NCBI GenBank assembly: GCA_046263755.1
Contig: JBJYZC010000013.1
Location: 26,002 to 90,001, forward strand
DNA length: 64,000 bases
Direction of reading: 5' to 3'
From: Lachnocurva sp029100405
GTDB lineage: Bacteria; Bacillota; Clostridia; Lachnospirales; Lachnospiraceae
The notes under the pieces are model-generated. The model worked only from the letters and a program-made list of their open reading frames with translations. It searched no databases and was not told the DNA's origin. This document shows positions 24,919-33,691 of this stretch, piece after piece. Both the position numbers and the translations under genes were made by a program. Each line of letters begins with the position of its first letter. The stretch's first letter is position 1.

Positions 24919-26346
24919 ATGAAAAGAAAAGTACTTGCGTTGCTTTTAACAGCAGCTATGACCTGTACCATGTTTGTAGGCTGTGGAGGCAAATCCCAAG
25001 GCGGATCGAAGGATAGTGGTAAAAAGGATGATCAGAAGACCAGCCAGACCATTACCCCTAAGGAAGGCGGAAAGAAGGGAACCTTGAATCTCTGGGCTTT
25101 CACAGATGAAGTTCCCGGTATGGTCAAGCATTATATCGAAGACCATCCGGATTTCCCCTATAAGGTGACATCTACGATCATTGCAACAACAGACGGTGCT
25201 TATCAGCCGGCATTGGATGCAGCATTGAAGTCAGGAGGAAAGAAAAGTCCGGACATCTACTGCGCAGAATCTGCCTTTGTTTTGAAGTATACACAGGGAG
25301 ATATGGAAAAATATGCAATGCCTTATGAAGACCTGGGCATTGATGTGGACAAGGAAACAAAAGATGCCGATATTGCTCAGTACACCATAGATATTGGAAC
25401 CAATACGGATGGCAAACTGGATGCTCTGGGATATCAGGCAACCGGCGGCGCTTTCATTTATCGAAGATCCATCGCAAAGGATGTTTTCGGAACCGATGAT
25501 CCGAAAGAGATCTCTAATATCATCGGCGGTGGCAGCGGAAGCTTTGATAAGTTCTGGGAAGCAGCAGACAAGCTTGCGGCCAAGGGCGATGCCATTGTTT
25601 CCGGTGACGGTGATGTCTGGCATGCCGTTGAGAACAGTTCGGAAAAGGGCTGGCTCACAAAGGATGGAAAGCTTCAGATCGATCCGAAGAGGGAAGCCTT
25701 CTTAGATATCTCGAAGAATCTGACCGACAAGGGCTGGTCCAATGTAACTCAGGACTGGCAGGATGCCTGGTTTGCAGATATGAAAGGCGAAGGGCCGAAA
25801 CCGGTATTCGGTTTCTTCGGACCGGCATGGCTTATTAACTACACAATCGCCAAGAACTGCGGCGGAGAAAAAGCAGGCGAAGGCACCTATGGCGACTGGG
25901 CTGTATGCGATTCTCCGGTTGGTTTCTTCTGGGGCGGCACATGGCTTCTGGCAAATAAGGAAATGGATAAGAGTAAGAAGTCTGCTGTAAAGGATATCAT
26001 TGACTGGATCACCCTGCAGACCGATGAAAATTCTCTTCAGTATAAGTGGGCAAACGGAACCTTAAACGGTGCCGGCGGAACCAAGGATGCAGTTGCTTCC
26101 GGAACAGTTATGAGTAAATCAGATGGATCCATGGATTTCCTGGGCGGTCAGAATATGTTTGATTATTTCGTACCTGCCAACAAATATGCAAACGGTAAGA
26201 ATCTGACCCAGTACGATGAATCCATTAACCAGATCTGGAGAGATCAGGTTCGTGCCTATGCATCCGGACAGAAGAGCCGGGACGATGCCATCAAGGACTT
26301 TAAGCAGACCGTGAATGACAACCTTGGCATCGAGTCAGCAAAGTAA
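24919..26346 (+). CDS. Sugar ABC transporter substrate-binding lipoprotein
   Basis: 475 residues. A signal peptide ends at a lipobox (MFVGC, Cys22), then a Ser/Gly/Lys-rich linker (23-50) leads to a family-1 extracellular binding protein fold (TLNLWAFTDEVPG...). The protein is anchored outside the membrane and captures an oligosaccharide. Xylo-oligosaccharides are likely because a GH120 beta-xylosidase and AraC regulator share the locus. No ATPase gene is present; an all-purpose MsmK/UgpC-type ATPase elsewhere would be used. Confidence 0.92.
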   Translation: MKRKVLALLLTAAMTCTMFVGCGGKSQGGSKDSGKKDDQKTSQTITPKEGGKKGTLNLWAFTDEVPGMVKHYIEDHPDFPYKVTSTIIATTDGAYQPALDAALKSGGKKSPDIYCAESAFVLKYTQGDMEKYAMPYEDLGIDVDKETKDADIAQYTIDIGTNTDGKLDALGYQATGGAFIYRRSIAKDVFGTDDPKEISNIIGGGSGSFDKFWEAADKLAAKGDAIVSGDGDVWHAVENSSEKGWLTKDGKLQIDPKREAFLDISKNLTDKGWSNVTQDWQDAWFADMKGEGPKPVFGFFGPAWLINYTIAKNCGGEKAGEGTYGDWAVCDSPVGFFWGGTWLLANKEMDKSKKSAVKDIIDWITLQTDENSLQYKWANGTLNGAGGTKDAVASGTVMSKSDGSMDFLGGQNMFDYFVPANKYANGKNLTQYDESINQIWRDQVRAYASGQKSRDDAIKDFKQTVNDNLGIESAK

Positions 26347-26407
26347 TCTCTCTTTCCCTACAAAAAAATACACAAAAACACACAAAATACACCTTTTTCA
26401 TACTTTC

Positions 26408-26434
26408 GCAGGGCAGTGCCAAGGCCTGCCCTGC
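26408..26434 (+). promoter_or_regulatory. Intra-operon hairpin between binding protein and permease genes
   Basis: GCAGGGCAG / CTGCCCTGC, 9-bp stem, 9-base loop and no T-run. Stems at this position often stabilise the binding-protein mRNA and give more of it than of the permeases. Confidence 0.6.
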
Positions 26435-26468
26435 AACCCTTGTCAGAGATATAAAGGGGGAAAACGAC

Positions 26469-27458
26469 ATGAAGACGCAGCATAACCGCTATGCAAAATA
26501 TGGATACCTCTTCAGTATTCCTTTTGTGATAGCATTTCTCATCTTCTCTCTGTATCCGACGCTATATACGGCAGTCATCGGATTTACAGATCTGAAGGGC
26601 ATCGGAACAACGGAGATCCACTTTCTGAAGGATCCCTTTCTCAATTTTAAGACAATTCTGTCCAGCCCTACATTTCAGACAGCATTTAAGAATACCCTTA
26701 AAATGTGGGTGCTGAACTTTATTCCACAGCTTCTTCTGGCACTCTTGCTTGCGGCATGGTTTACCGATCGTAGATTCAAGGTGCCCGGGGAAGGCATATT
26801 CAAGGTCATCTTCTATATGCCGAATATTATTACTGCAGCAACCATAGCCATCCTGTTTAATGCACTTTTCGGATATCCCATGGGGCCGGTCAACGATATT
26901 TTGACTCGAATCGGTATTCTTTCAAAGCCTGTGAATTTTCTGGTCAATAAACAGGTAGCTCAGAGCATTGTCATTTTTATTCAGACCTGGATGTGGTATG
27001 GCTATACTATGATTATTCTGATCTCAGGTGTGCTTGGAATCAATCCGGAAATTTTCGAGGCAGCCGAGGTCGATGGGGCCAATGGATGGCAGACTTTCTG
27101 GCTTGTGACATTGCCGAATATCAAGACCATCCTCTTATATACCATGGTAACCAGCCTGATCGGCGGCTTGAATATGTTCGATATCCCGAAACTCTTTCTC
27201 CTGGGAGGCCCGGATAACGCAACGATGACCACAGGAGTATTTATTTACAACCAGGCCTTTTCCGGAGCTTATATGTATAACCGGGCCGCAGCGGCTTCGA
27301 TGATCATGTTTGTTATTATTGTTCTGGCTTCTATCGTTCTCTTCTGGCTTTTAAGAGACCGGGATGAAGAGGCTATGGAGAAACAGAAAAAACAGAGGGA
27401 AAAGGAACTACGCCGTGCCTATAAGGCGAAAATGCAGGGAAAGGAGGCAGATCAATGA
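26469..27458 (+). CDS. Sugar ABC transporter permease (MalF-like)
   Basis: 329 residues, six membrane segments, with the permease signature EAAEVDGANGWQTFWLVTLPNIK that contacts the ATPase. A charged tail (MEKQKKQREKELRRAYKAK) extends about 30 residues past the last membrane helix. It pairs with the next gene, overlapping it by 4 bases (ATGA). Confidence 0.93.
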   Translation: MKTQHNRYAKYGYLFSIPFVIAFLIFSLYPTLYTAVIGFTDLKGIGTTEIHFLKDPFLNFKTILSSPTFQTAFKNTLKMWVLNFIPQLLLALLLAAWFTDRRFKVPGEGIFKVIFYMPNIITAATIAILFNALFGYPMGPVNDILTRIGILSKPVNFLVNKQVAQSIVIFIQTWMWYGYTMIILISGVLGINPEIFEAAEVDGANGWQTFWLVTLPNIKTILLYTMVTSLIGGLNMFDIPKLFLLGGPDNATMTTGVFIYNQAFSGAYMYNRAAAASMIMFVIIVLASIVLFWLLRDRDEEAMEKQKKQREKELRRAYKAKMQGKEADQ

Positions 27459-28291
27459 AGCAATCACATACATTGAAGAAGACAATCATCTTCATTATCT
27501 GTATCATCCTGTCCATTCTCTCGATTCTGCCATTTCTTATCATGATCGTGAATTCGACCCGATCGACCGTAGAGATTCAGCAGCATGCCCTGTCCCTGAT
27601 CCCTTCCGGATACTTTTTCAGTAATCTGAAGGTCCTTCTGGGAAAGAGCTTCAACCCGGCTGTCGGCTTCATGAATTCTCTGATCATCTCTGTCCTGACG
27701 ACAGTTCTGGCAACCTATTTCTCGACTTTGACTGCTTATGGACTTGTGATTTATGAATGGAAACTGCGGGATGCCTTCTATCGCTTTATTCTGGCTATTA
27801 TGATGATCCCGGCCCAGATCACTATGATCGGTTTCTATCAGATGGTCTATAAGGTTCATATGACAAACCACCTGTCGATGCTGATCCTTCCGGCGATAGC
27901 ATCCCCGGCCATGGTTTTCTATATGCGTCAGTATATGATTCCGGCCTTAAGTAAAGAGATCGTTCAGTCGGCCCGGATCGACGGTGCGAGAGAATTCTTT
28001 ATTTTCAATCGGATCGTTCTTCCCATCATGAAACCTGCTATTGCAACCCAGGCCATCTTCTGCTTTGTTTCCAGCTGGAATAACCTTTTTACACCATTGG
28101 TTTTATTGACGGATCAAAGGAAATATACCTTGCCCATCATGGTATCGCTCCTGCGAGGGGATATCTATAAGACAGAATATGGAGCAGTTTATCTGGGCCT
28201 GACGCTTACAGCCCTGCCCCTGATCATTGCATATCTCTGCCTGTCCAAGTATATTGTCGCAGGCGTTGCCTTAGGGTCGGTCAAAGGATAA
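27455..28291 (+). CDS. Sugar ABC transporter permease (MalG-like)
   Basis: 278 residues, six membrane segments. The ATPase-contact signature is QSARIDGAREFFIFNRIVLPIMKPA. It forms the transmembrane channel with the preceding permease. It ends 15 bp from the convergent AraC gene with no visible terminator between them. Confidence 0.93.
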   Translation: MKQSHTLKKTIIFIICIILSILSILPFLIMIVNSTRSTVEIQQHALSLIPSGYFFSNLKVLLGKSFNPAVGFMNSLIISVLTTVLATYFSTLTAYGLVIYEWKLRDAFYRFILAIMMIPAQITMIGFYQMVYKVHMTNHLSMLILPAIASPAMVFYMRQYMIPALSKEIVQSARIDGAREFFIFNRIVLPIMKPAIATQAIFCFVSSWNNLFTPLVLLTDQRKYTLPIMVSLLRGDIYKTEYGAVYLGLTLTALPLIIAYLCLSKYIVAGVALGSVKG

Positions 28292-28306
28292 AAGTCCCTT
28301 CGATCC

Positions 28307-29227
28307 TCAGGTCTCCTGGACCGCAAGAGAACGGTATTTCGTCGGTGTCATACCGGTATTGCTTTTAAATGCCCTGCTGAAGGAGGCGAGGTCATGGAAG
28401 CCCGTCTGGTAGGCAACTTCTGTGACCGAGTTCTCATCAGCAAGAAGTTCCTTGGCTTTTCGGATCCGAAGATCCTGAATGAATTCATGGTAGGTAGAAC
28501 CTGTGTAATCCTTAAAGAGTCGGGAAAAGTGAAATTTGGAGTATCCGGTGAACTCTGCAGCCTGTTCCAGGGAAAGAAGCTCCGTGATATGATCCTCCAG
28601 ATAGGCCAGAAGCTCCGTGAAACGATCGTAGCTTTTCGAAACCACGCCGGAATTTGGAGCGGTCGAATCACCGCTCTTCCTCAGAGAATGGCGGCCGAAA
28701 CTTGCAATGATATGGAGGAGTCTGGCATAGATCGCGAGTTCCCACATATTCTTGTGATCGAAATAGAGGTCCGTGATATGATTCATGTCTTCCCAGATCT
28801 TGTGATGGAAAACCGGATCTTTCGCTGCAGAAATATAGAGCGGCCGGTTAAAACGGGCAAGGATCAGCTTGTAATCAGCGAAACAGGAAAACATGGAGCT
28901 ATCTATAATCATGATAAATCTGGCTCCGGAAGGATTTCCCATGAGTCGGTGAGGCATATGAGGAGGAATAAAAAGGAGATCATTTTCATTCAGATGATAG
29001 ACCTGGTTCTGACAGGAAATCGTATAGTCATCCTTGATGCAGGCAATGATTTCCATGGCAGCATGGTGATGGGGCGGATAGCCTTCTGTCTGGATATTGT
29101 ACCAGATCCGAATATGTGAATTTCCGAGATAGCGGACAAATTCCTGGTCGCCATTGACACGACGATCGGATCCGTCCCAGGCATCCGGCTGGACATATTT
29201 GATTGGCAGATCTTCCTCTGTTCTCAT
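28307..29227 (-). CDS. AraC-family regulator of the xylo-oligosaccharide locus
   Basis: 306 residues. An N-terminal cupin-like sensor domain (about 40-150; HHHAAMEIIACI, HLNENDLLFIPPHMPH) is followed by the two-helix-turn-helix AraC domain (about 205-300; EQAAEFTGYSKFHFSRLFKDYTG, VAYQTGFHDLASFSRAFK). It is divergent from the GH120 gene and convergent with the transporter, so it probably activates both with a xylo-oligosaccharide. The start at 29227 follows AGGAGGGG. Confidence 0.92.
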   Translation of the reverse strand: MRTEEDLPIKYVQPDAWDGSDRRVNGDQEFVRYLGNSHIRIWYNIQTEGYPPHHHAAMEIIACIKDDYTISCQNQVYHLNENDLLFIPPHMPHRLMGNPSGARFIMIIDSSMFSCFADYKLILARFNRPLYISAAKDPVFHHKIWEDMNHITDLYFDHKNMWELAIYARLLHIIASFGRHSLRKSGDSTAPNSGVVSKSYDRFTELLAYLEDHITELLSLEQAAEFTGYSKFHFSRLFKDYTGSTYHEFIQDLRIRKAKELLADENSVTEVAYQTGFHDLASFSRAFKSNTGMTPTKYRSLAVQET

Positions 29228-29274
29228 TTGTGCTCCCCTCCTTATCTTTGTTATGACGATAAAGGAATAATGAA

Positions 29275-29316
29275 ACTATTATAAATCATTCGTCTGGAAA
29301 TTCCTAACTATTATAA
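29275..29316. promoter_or_regulatory. Direct repeat ACTATTATAA in the AraC/GH120 divergent region
   Basis: ACTATTATAA occurs at 29275-29284 and 29307-29316, 32 bp (about three helical turns) apart. Direct half-sites on one helix face suit an AraC-type activator; parts could also be -10 boxes. Confidence 0.4.
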
Positions 29317-29344
29317 GAATTCTTTATAAAAGATTGGAGAAAAG

Positions 29345-31525
29345 ATGACAATATATGTAAATAAAAACTCCAAAGCAGGAGGAGACGGATCCGAGGAACA
29401 CCCTTTTCGGACGATTCAGGAGGCCGCAGATCTCGCGGGTCCGGGAGATCGTGTTCTGGTTTTCCCCGGGGTTTATCGGGAATATGTACATCCCCGGCAG
29501 GGGGGAACAGAGACGCAAAGAATTGTTTATCAGTCGGTGGAACCTCTTCAGGCAGTCATCACCGGAGCAGAACCGGTCAAGAACTGGGAAAGTCTGGGCA
29601 ATGGAACCTGGCGGGCAGCAGTGGACAATTCCATTTTCGGCTCCTTCCATCCATATCGGGAACTGGTATCCGGTGACTGGTTTATGGGCGGCTATATCGC
29701 TCATCGGGGAGATGTCTATTTGAATCACAAGTCTCTCTATGAGGTGCGGTCTTTGGAAGAGGTCCTGCATCCGAAGATTCAACCGGCTTCCTGGGACCCT
29801 CAGGGTTCTCTCTATCAATGGTACAGTGAAGTTCGTGAGGATCAGACGATCTTTTATTGTAATTTTCAAGATCAGGATCCGAATCAGGAGGAGGTAGAGA
29901 TCAGCGTCCGTCCGGCCTGCTTTGCGCCGGAAGTGACAGGAGTGAATTATATCACACTTTCCGGATTCACGGTTCGGGAGGCTGCAACACAGTGGGCTCC
30001 GCCAACGGCTTATCAGGAAGGGATGATCGCCCCGCATTGGTCCAAAGGCTGGATCATTGAAGACTGCGATATCTATGAAGCCAAATGTGCCGGAATTTCT
30101 CTCGGCAAGTACCGGCAGGAGGGAAATGATAACAAGTGGTTAAAATGGAAGTATAAGGATGGAACGCAGACCCAGAGAGAGTGTGTCTGCCAGGCCCAGG
30201 CAGAAGGCTGGTCCAAAGAGACGGTTGGATCTCATATCATCCGCCGCTGTCAGATCCATGATTGTGGACAAAACGGTATCGTCGGACATATGGGTGGAGC
30301 CTTTTCTATCATAGAGGATTGTCATATCCATCATATCAATAATAAACAGAACCTGGCCGGAGCAGAGATTGGCGGGATCAAAATGCATGCCGCCATCGAC
30401 TGCATCTACCGGAGAAATCATATCCACCACTGCACCAGGGGGATCTGGCTGGACTGGGAGGCCCAGGGAAGCCGGATCAGCCAGAATATCTTCCACGACA
30501 ATACTCTGGCGGCTTTTGAAAATGACCCTTGTGAAAAAGAAGGACAGTCAGAAGAAGAGAAGGAAGAGGCCCTTCGAGAGCGAAGAGAGATCTTTGCCGG
30601 TATGGGGGAAGACATCTTCGTTGAGATCTCACATGGGCCGACTTTGATCGATAATAACCTGCTCCTGTCGGATCGGGCATTGAAACTGGCCTGCCAGGGA
30701 GTTGCAGTCTGTCACAATTTCATCGCGGGAAGTCTGGTTTCGATCGGCATCGGAACAGACAATGGTTCAAAGACCCTGCCGTCGCCGCGCTACACGCCTT
30801 ATCATTTTCCGCACAGGGTTGAGATCTTCGGCTTTATGACCTGTCTGCATGGGGATGACCGGTTTTATCAGAATATTTTCGTTCAGAAACCCATCCGGCC
30901 GATCATGGCGGCTTATCAAAAGCAGCAAAGACAGCTGCAAGATGGTTGGGACGACGGAAATCTGGAGGTCGGCACCGCTCCTTTTAATGGCTATCCGGAT
31001 TTTTTGGAATGGAAGGCAGAATTCGATGATTACTGCGGTATGGGCTCTGCTCCCAGTGACCGTTATTACAGTCATCTTCCGGTCTGGGCAGAGGGCAATG
31101 TCTATCTGGCCGGAGCAAAAGCCTGGGAGAAGGAAAAGAGTGCCCTCCTTCTTCCGGATGATCATATCGAATGGAATTTCACGACGGATCCTTCCAGGCA
31201 AGAGGATCGGGATGCCGGGGATGAGACAAGACAGGTGGGACAGGTAATGGATCAGGAAGATCCTGCCTTTGTGGATCCCGTGGATCAGGCTCTTAAGAAT
31301 TTTCGAATACAGATGCCGCAGGCCTTAAAGGTTAAGATCCTGGAATGGTCTAAGGATCAGAAGCTTTCCTTGATCGATACAGAGATGCTTGGTATGGCAT
31401 TTGAACCGGAAGAGAAATTTGAAGCGCCGGATGGCAGTCCGATCACTTTGGACCAGGATCTTAGGAAGGAAGTCAGGACAGCCCCGATCCTTCCCGGCCC
31501 TTTTGCCGATTTTTATGAATCATAG
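29345..31525 (+). CDS. GH120 beta-xylosidase (right-handed beta-helix)
   Basis: 726 residues with no signal peptide, so cytoplasmic. The sequence follows the GH120 xylosidase XylC of Thermoanaerobacterium as I recall it: VYREYV.P, WAPPTA..G.I.P.WSKGWIIED, SHIIRRCQIHDCGQNGIVGH, and GIWLDWEAQG. The expected nucleophile is Asp370 (in WLDW) and the acid/base Glu427 (in FVEISHG). The spacing between them is longer than in XylC because of a charged insert at about 387-421. It would release xylose from imported xylo-oligosaccharides. RBS is TTGGAG. It is the only glycosidase of the locus. Confidence 0.85.
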   Translation: MTIYVNKNSKAGGDGSEEHPFRTIQEAADLAGPGDRVLVFPGVYREYVHPRQGGTETQRIVYQSVEPLQAVITGAEPVKNWESLGNGTWRAAVDNSIFGSFHPYRELVSGDWFMGGYIAHRGDVYLNHKSLYEVRSLEEVLHPKIQPASWDPQGSLYQWYSEVREDQTIFYCNFQDQDPNQEEVEISVRPACFAPEVTGVNYITLSGFTVREAATQWAPPTAYQEGMIAPHWSKGWIIEDCDIYEAKCAGISLGKYRQEGNDNKWLKWKYKDGTQTQRECVCQAQAEGWSKETVGSHIIRRCQIHDCGQNGIVGHMGGAFSIIEDCHIHHINNKQNLAGAEIGGIKMHAAIDCIYRRNHIHHCTRGIWLDWEAQGSRISQNIFHDNTLAAFENDPCEKEGQSEEEKEEALRERREIFAGMGEDIFVEISHGPTLIDNNLLLSDRALKLACQGVAVCHNFIAGSLVSIGIGTDNGSKTLPSPRYTPYHFPHRVEIFGFMTCLHGDDRFYQNIFVQKPIRPIMAAYQKQQRQLQDGWDDGNLEVGTAPFNGYPDFLEWKAEFDDYCGMGSAPSDRYYSHLPVWAEGNVYLAGAKAWEKEKSALLLPDDHIEWNFTTDPSRQEDRDAGDETRQVGQVMDQEDPAFVDPVDQALKNFRIQMPQALKVKILEWSKDQKLSLIDTEMLGMAFEPEEKFEAPDGSPITLDQDLRKEVRTAPILPGPFADFYES

Positions 31526-31581
31526 AATCATAGGATCATAGAGAAGAAGGTCTTTCTAACCGCTGATAAAGTATCATCAAA

Positions 31582-31640
31582 AGATAAAACTTTCAATTCG
31601 ATAAAACTTTCAATTCGATAAAAGATAAAACTTTCAATAA
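31582..31640. repeat. Short tandem repeats after the GH120 gene
   Basis: AAAACTTTCAATTCGATA-type units of 18-25 bp in three copies lie before the terminator. A shorter ATCATAG repeat (period 10) spans the stop codon at 31523-31525. Confidence 0.8.
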
Positions 31641-31683
31641 AAAACCGCCTCCCCGTCAGATCTTTGATGGGGAAGCGGTTTTT
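31640..31683. terminator. Bidirectional terminator between GH120 and pepP
   Basis: AAAAACCGCCTCCCC pairs with GGGGAAGCGGTTTTT, loop GTCAGATCTTTGAT. It is a near copy of the hairpin at 23959-24004, and in both cases a GTCTATATTTT word follows. Confidence 0.92.
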
Positions 31684-31691
31684 AAAGCTTC

Positions 31692-31702
31692 GGTCTATAT
31701 TT
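31692..31702 (-). repeat. AAATATAGACC word after the repeated terminator
   Basis: Minus-strand copy 34 bases past the pepP stop in the pepP direction, between pepP and the terminator. Confidence 0.85.
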
Positions 31703-31735
31703 TCCGGCTTTTCAAATTTTCTTTTTTTTCTTATT

Positions 31736-33547
31736 TTAGACTTCCACCGGCATCGTGGATGTCCTAAGCCAGCTGAGTTCTTCGCCTTCGAGATAAGGAG
31801 AGATCGTCTCCCAAACCCTCATGTGATAGTCATTCAGCTTGTCGATATCGGACCGGTCCATCTGGGACGGATCAATGGCCTTTAAGTCGATCGGGGCATA
31901 AGTCAGAGGCTCGAAACGTAAGAAACGTCCGTATTCATTGGTCTCATCTTCGACGCACTCCAGAATGGTTTCGATCCGGATTCCATAAGCATTCTCGATA
32001 TAGATGCCGGGCTCGTCCGATGTGATCATGCCGGGTTCGAAAACGGTCGATGCATTTCTCCAGCGGATGCTCTGAGGTCCCTCATGTACATTCAAAATAT
32101 AGCCTACGCCGTGACCGGTTCCATGATTGAAGTTCTGTCTCTTCTCCCAGAAAGGTGCTCTTGCATAGGTATCCAATGCTATGCCGTTCGCTCCATAAGG
32201 GAACTTTGCGTAAAGCAGGCGGAGATTGGAAACTGTAACGGTGGTATAATCCCTGATCATTTCCGGTGTCAGTTTACCAAGGACAATGGTTCTTGTGACA
32301 TCGGTCGTACCATTCTGATAGGTTCCGCCGGAATCCACAAGGAGGAAGCCCTCCGGTTTCAGTTCTGCGCAGCTCTCCTTGGTTGGAGCATAGTGGGCCA
32401 TGGCTGCATTGGCATTGTAAGCGGAAATGGTATCGAAGGAAAGCTCGATATATCCCGGGATCTCGGAACGGAGCTTGTCTAGAAGTTCTGCGGCGGAAAC
32501 TTCCGTGATCTTCTCTTTTCCGATGGCCTTCTGTACCCAATACATGAATTTGCAGAGGGCAACGGAGTCATCGATATAGCACTTTCTGGAATTTTTCAGT
32601 TCCACCTCGTTTTTCACTGCCTTCATTGCAGTCGTCGGATTGGCGCCGAGGAATAGATTTTCCTTTCCGGCTGCATGCGTACAGGCCTCTTTCAAAGCGA
32701 AGGAAGAGGCGTTGGGATCCAGGAAGACTTTGCCATCGAACTTCCACTTGGACAGTGCTTCGAAGAAGTTCTCATAAGGATGCAGGGCAATCTCATGCCG
32801 GATGGCATAGGCCCGGAAGTCTTCAGTAATTTCAGAGTCTTGAAGGAAGAGATCGATCGTATCCTGGCCCAGAATCAGATAGGACAGGGCAACCGGATTA
32901 CAGTGGACATCGTCACCCCGGATATTCAGGAGCCACATGATATCATCAAGCTTTGCCAGGACCCATGCCCGGCAGTCTCTGGCCTTGAGGAATGTGCGGA
33001 CCCTGTTTACCTTGTCCTCCATGTCTTCTCCGACAGTCTCGGTCGGTAAAATGTAGACCGAATGCGAAGGCAGTGCAGGCCGGTTGGTCCAGATCTGGTC
33101 GACCGGTGCAAAGGATCCATTCAGCCTGGCCTGACAGGCTTCCGTCAGTTTCTTATAATTTTCTCCTTCTGTCACGGTAACAGAGCGGCCGTCGAAAGCC
33201 AGGGTCTGCCCCTTGGAAAGATGGTCCTTTAAGAATTCTTCGATGGTAGGGACACCCGGTTCCCCCATCTTCATAAGATGCCATTCGGTCCCCTCCAGCT
33301 CGCCGGCTGCGGAAATGAAGAAGCGGCCGTCGGTCCAGAGCCAGGCACCCTCTTGGGAAACAAGAAGATGCACATTATCACTGGTGCATCCGCTCAGATA
33401 TTCGGTTACTTTAAAGAAATCACTGACATATTCCGATGCATGATAATCCGAAGATGTAGCAAGGAAGTAGTCAATTCCTTCCTTTGCCATTGTCTGTCGA
33501 AGGGCAGTCAGCCGATCCTTGATACAAGATTTGTTCTCAGATGACAT
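31736..33547 (-). CDS. pepP: Xaa-Pro aminopeptidase (M24B family, long form)
   Basis: 603 residues with three domains: two creatinase-like N-terminal domains (1-160, 170-320) and a C-terminal pita-bread catalytic domain. The metal ligands are visible in order: Asp in LLVDSGG, Asp in GTTDVTR, His in GTGHGVGY, Glu in TSDEPGIY and Glu in RIETILE. It removes N-terminal residues preceding proline in the cytoplasm. It lies 144 bp downstream of mtnA, so it may have its own promoter. An AAATGTAGACC word lies in the gene. Confidence 0.95.
   Translation of the reverse strand: MSSENKSCIKDRLTALRQTMAKEGIDYFLATSSDYHASEYVSDFFKVTEYLSGCTSDNVHLLVSQEGAWLWTDGRFFISAAGELEGTEWHLMKMGEPGVPTIEEFLKDHLSKGQTLAFDGRSVTVTEGENYKKLTEACQARLNGSFAPVDQIWTNRPALPSHSVYILPTETVGEDMEDKVNRVRTFLKARDCRAWVLAKLDDIMWLLNIRGDDVHCNPVALSYLILGQDTIDLFLQDSEITEDFRAYAIRHEIALHPYENFFEALSKWKFDGKVFLDPNASSFALKEACTHAAGKENLFLGANPTTAMKAVKNEVELKNSRKCYIDDSVALCKFMYWVQKAIGKEKITEVSAAELLDKLRSEIPGYIELSFDTISAYNANAAMAHYAPTKESCAELKPEGFLLVDSGGTYQNGTTDVTRTIVLGKLTPEMIRDYTTVTVSNLRLLYAKFPYGANGIALDTYARAPFWEKRQNFNHGTGHGVGYILNVHEGPQSIRWRNASTVFEPGMITSDEPGIYIENAYGIRIETILECVEDETNEYGRFLRFEPLTYAPIDLKAIDPSQMDRSDIDKLNDYHMRVWETISPYLEGEELSWLRTSTMPVEV
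33049..33059 (+). repeat. AAATGTAGACC word inside pepP
   Basis: Antisense to pepP; the coding strand reads GTC TAC ATT TTA (Val-Tyr-Ile-Leu). Confidence 0.8.
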
Positions 33548-33691
33548 TACAGTACCTCTTTTCTTTTATTGCATATTGCCTTTTGAGCCGTTCGTGGAAT
33601 GTTCCTTATAGCTCTCCTAGCAGTATAGCACAAGATCCAAGGTCGACGGAAACGCTTCTTGCTTTTTCATTTTCCTTTGACACAGATGGCT

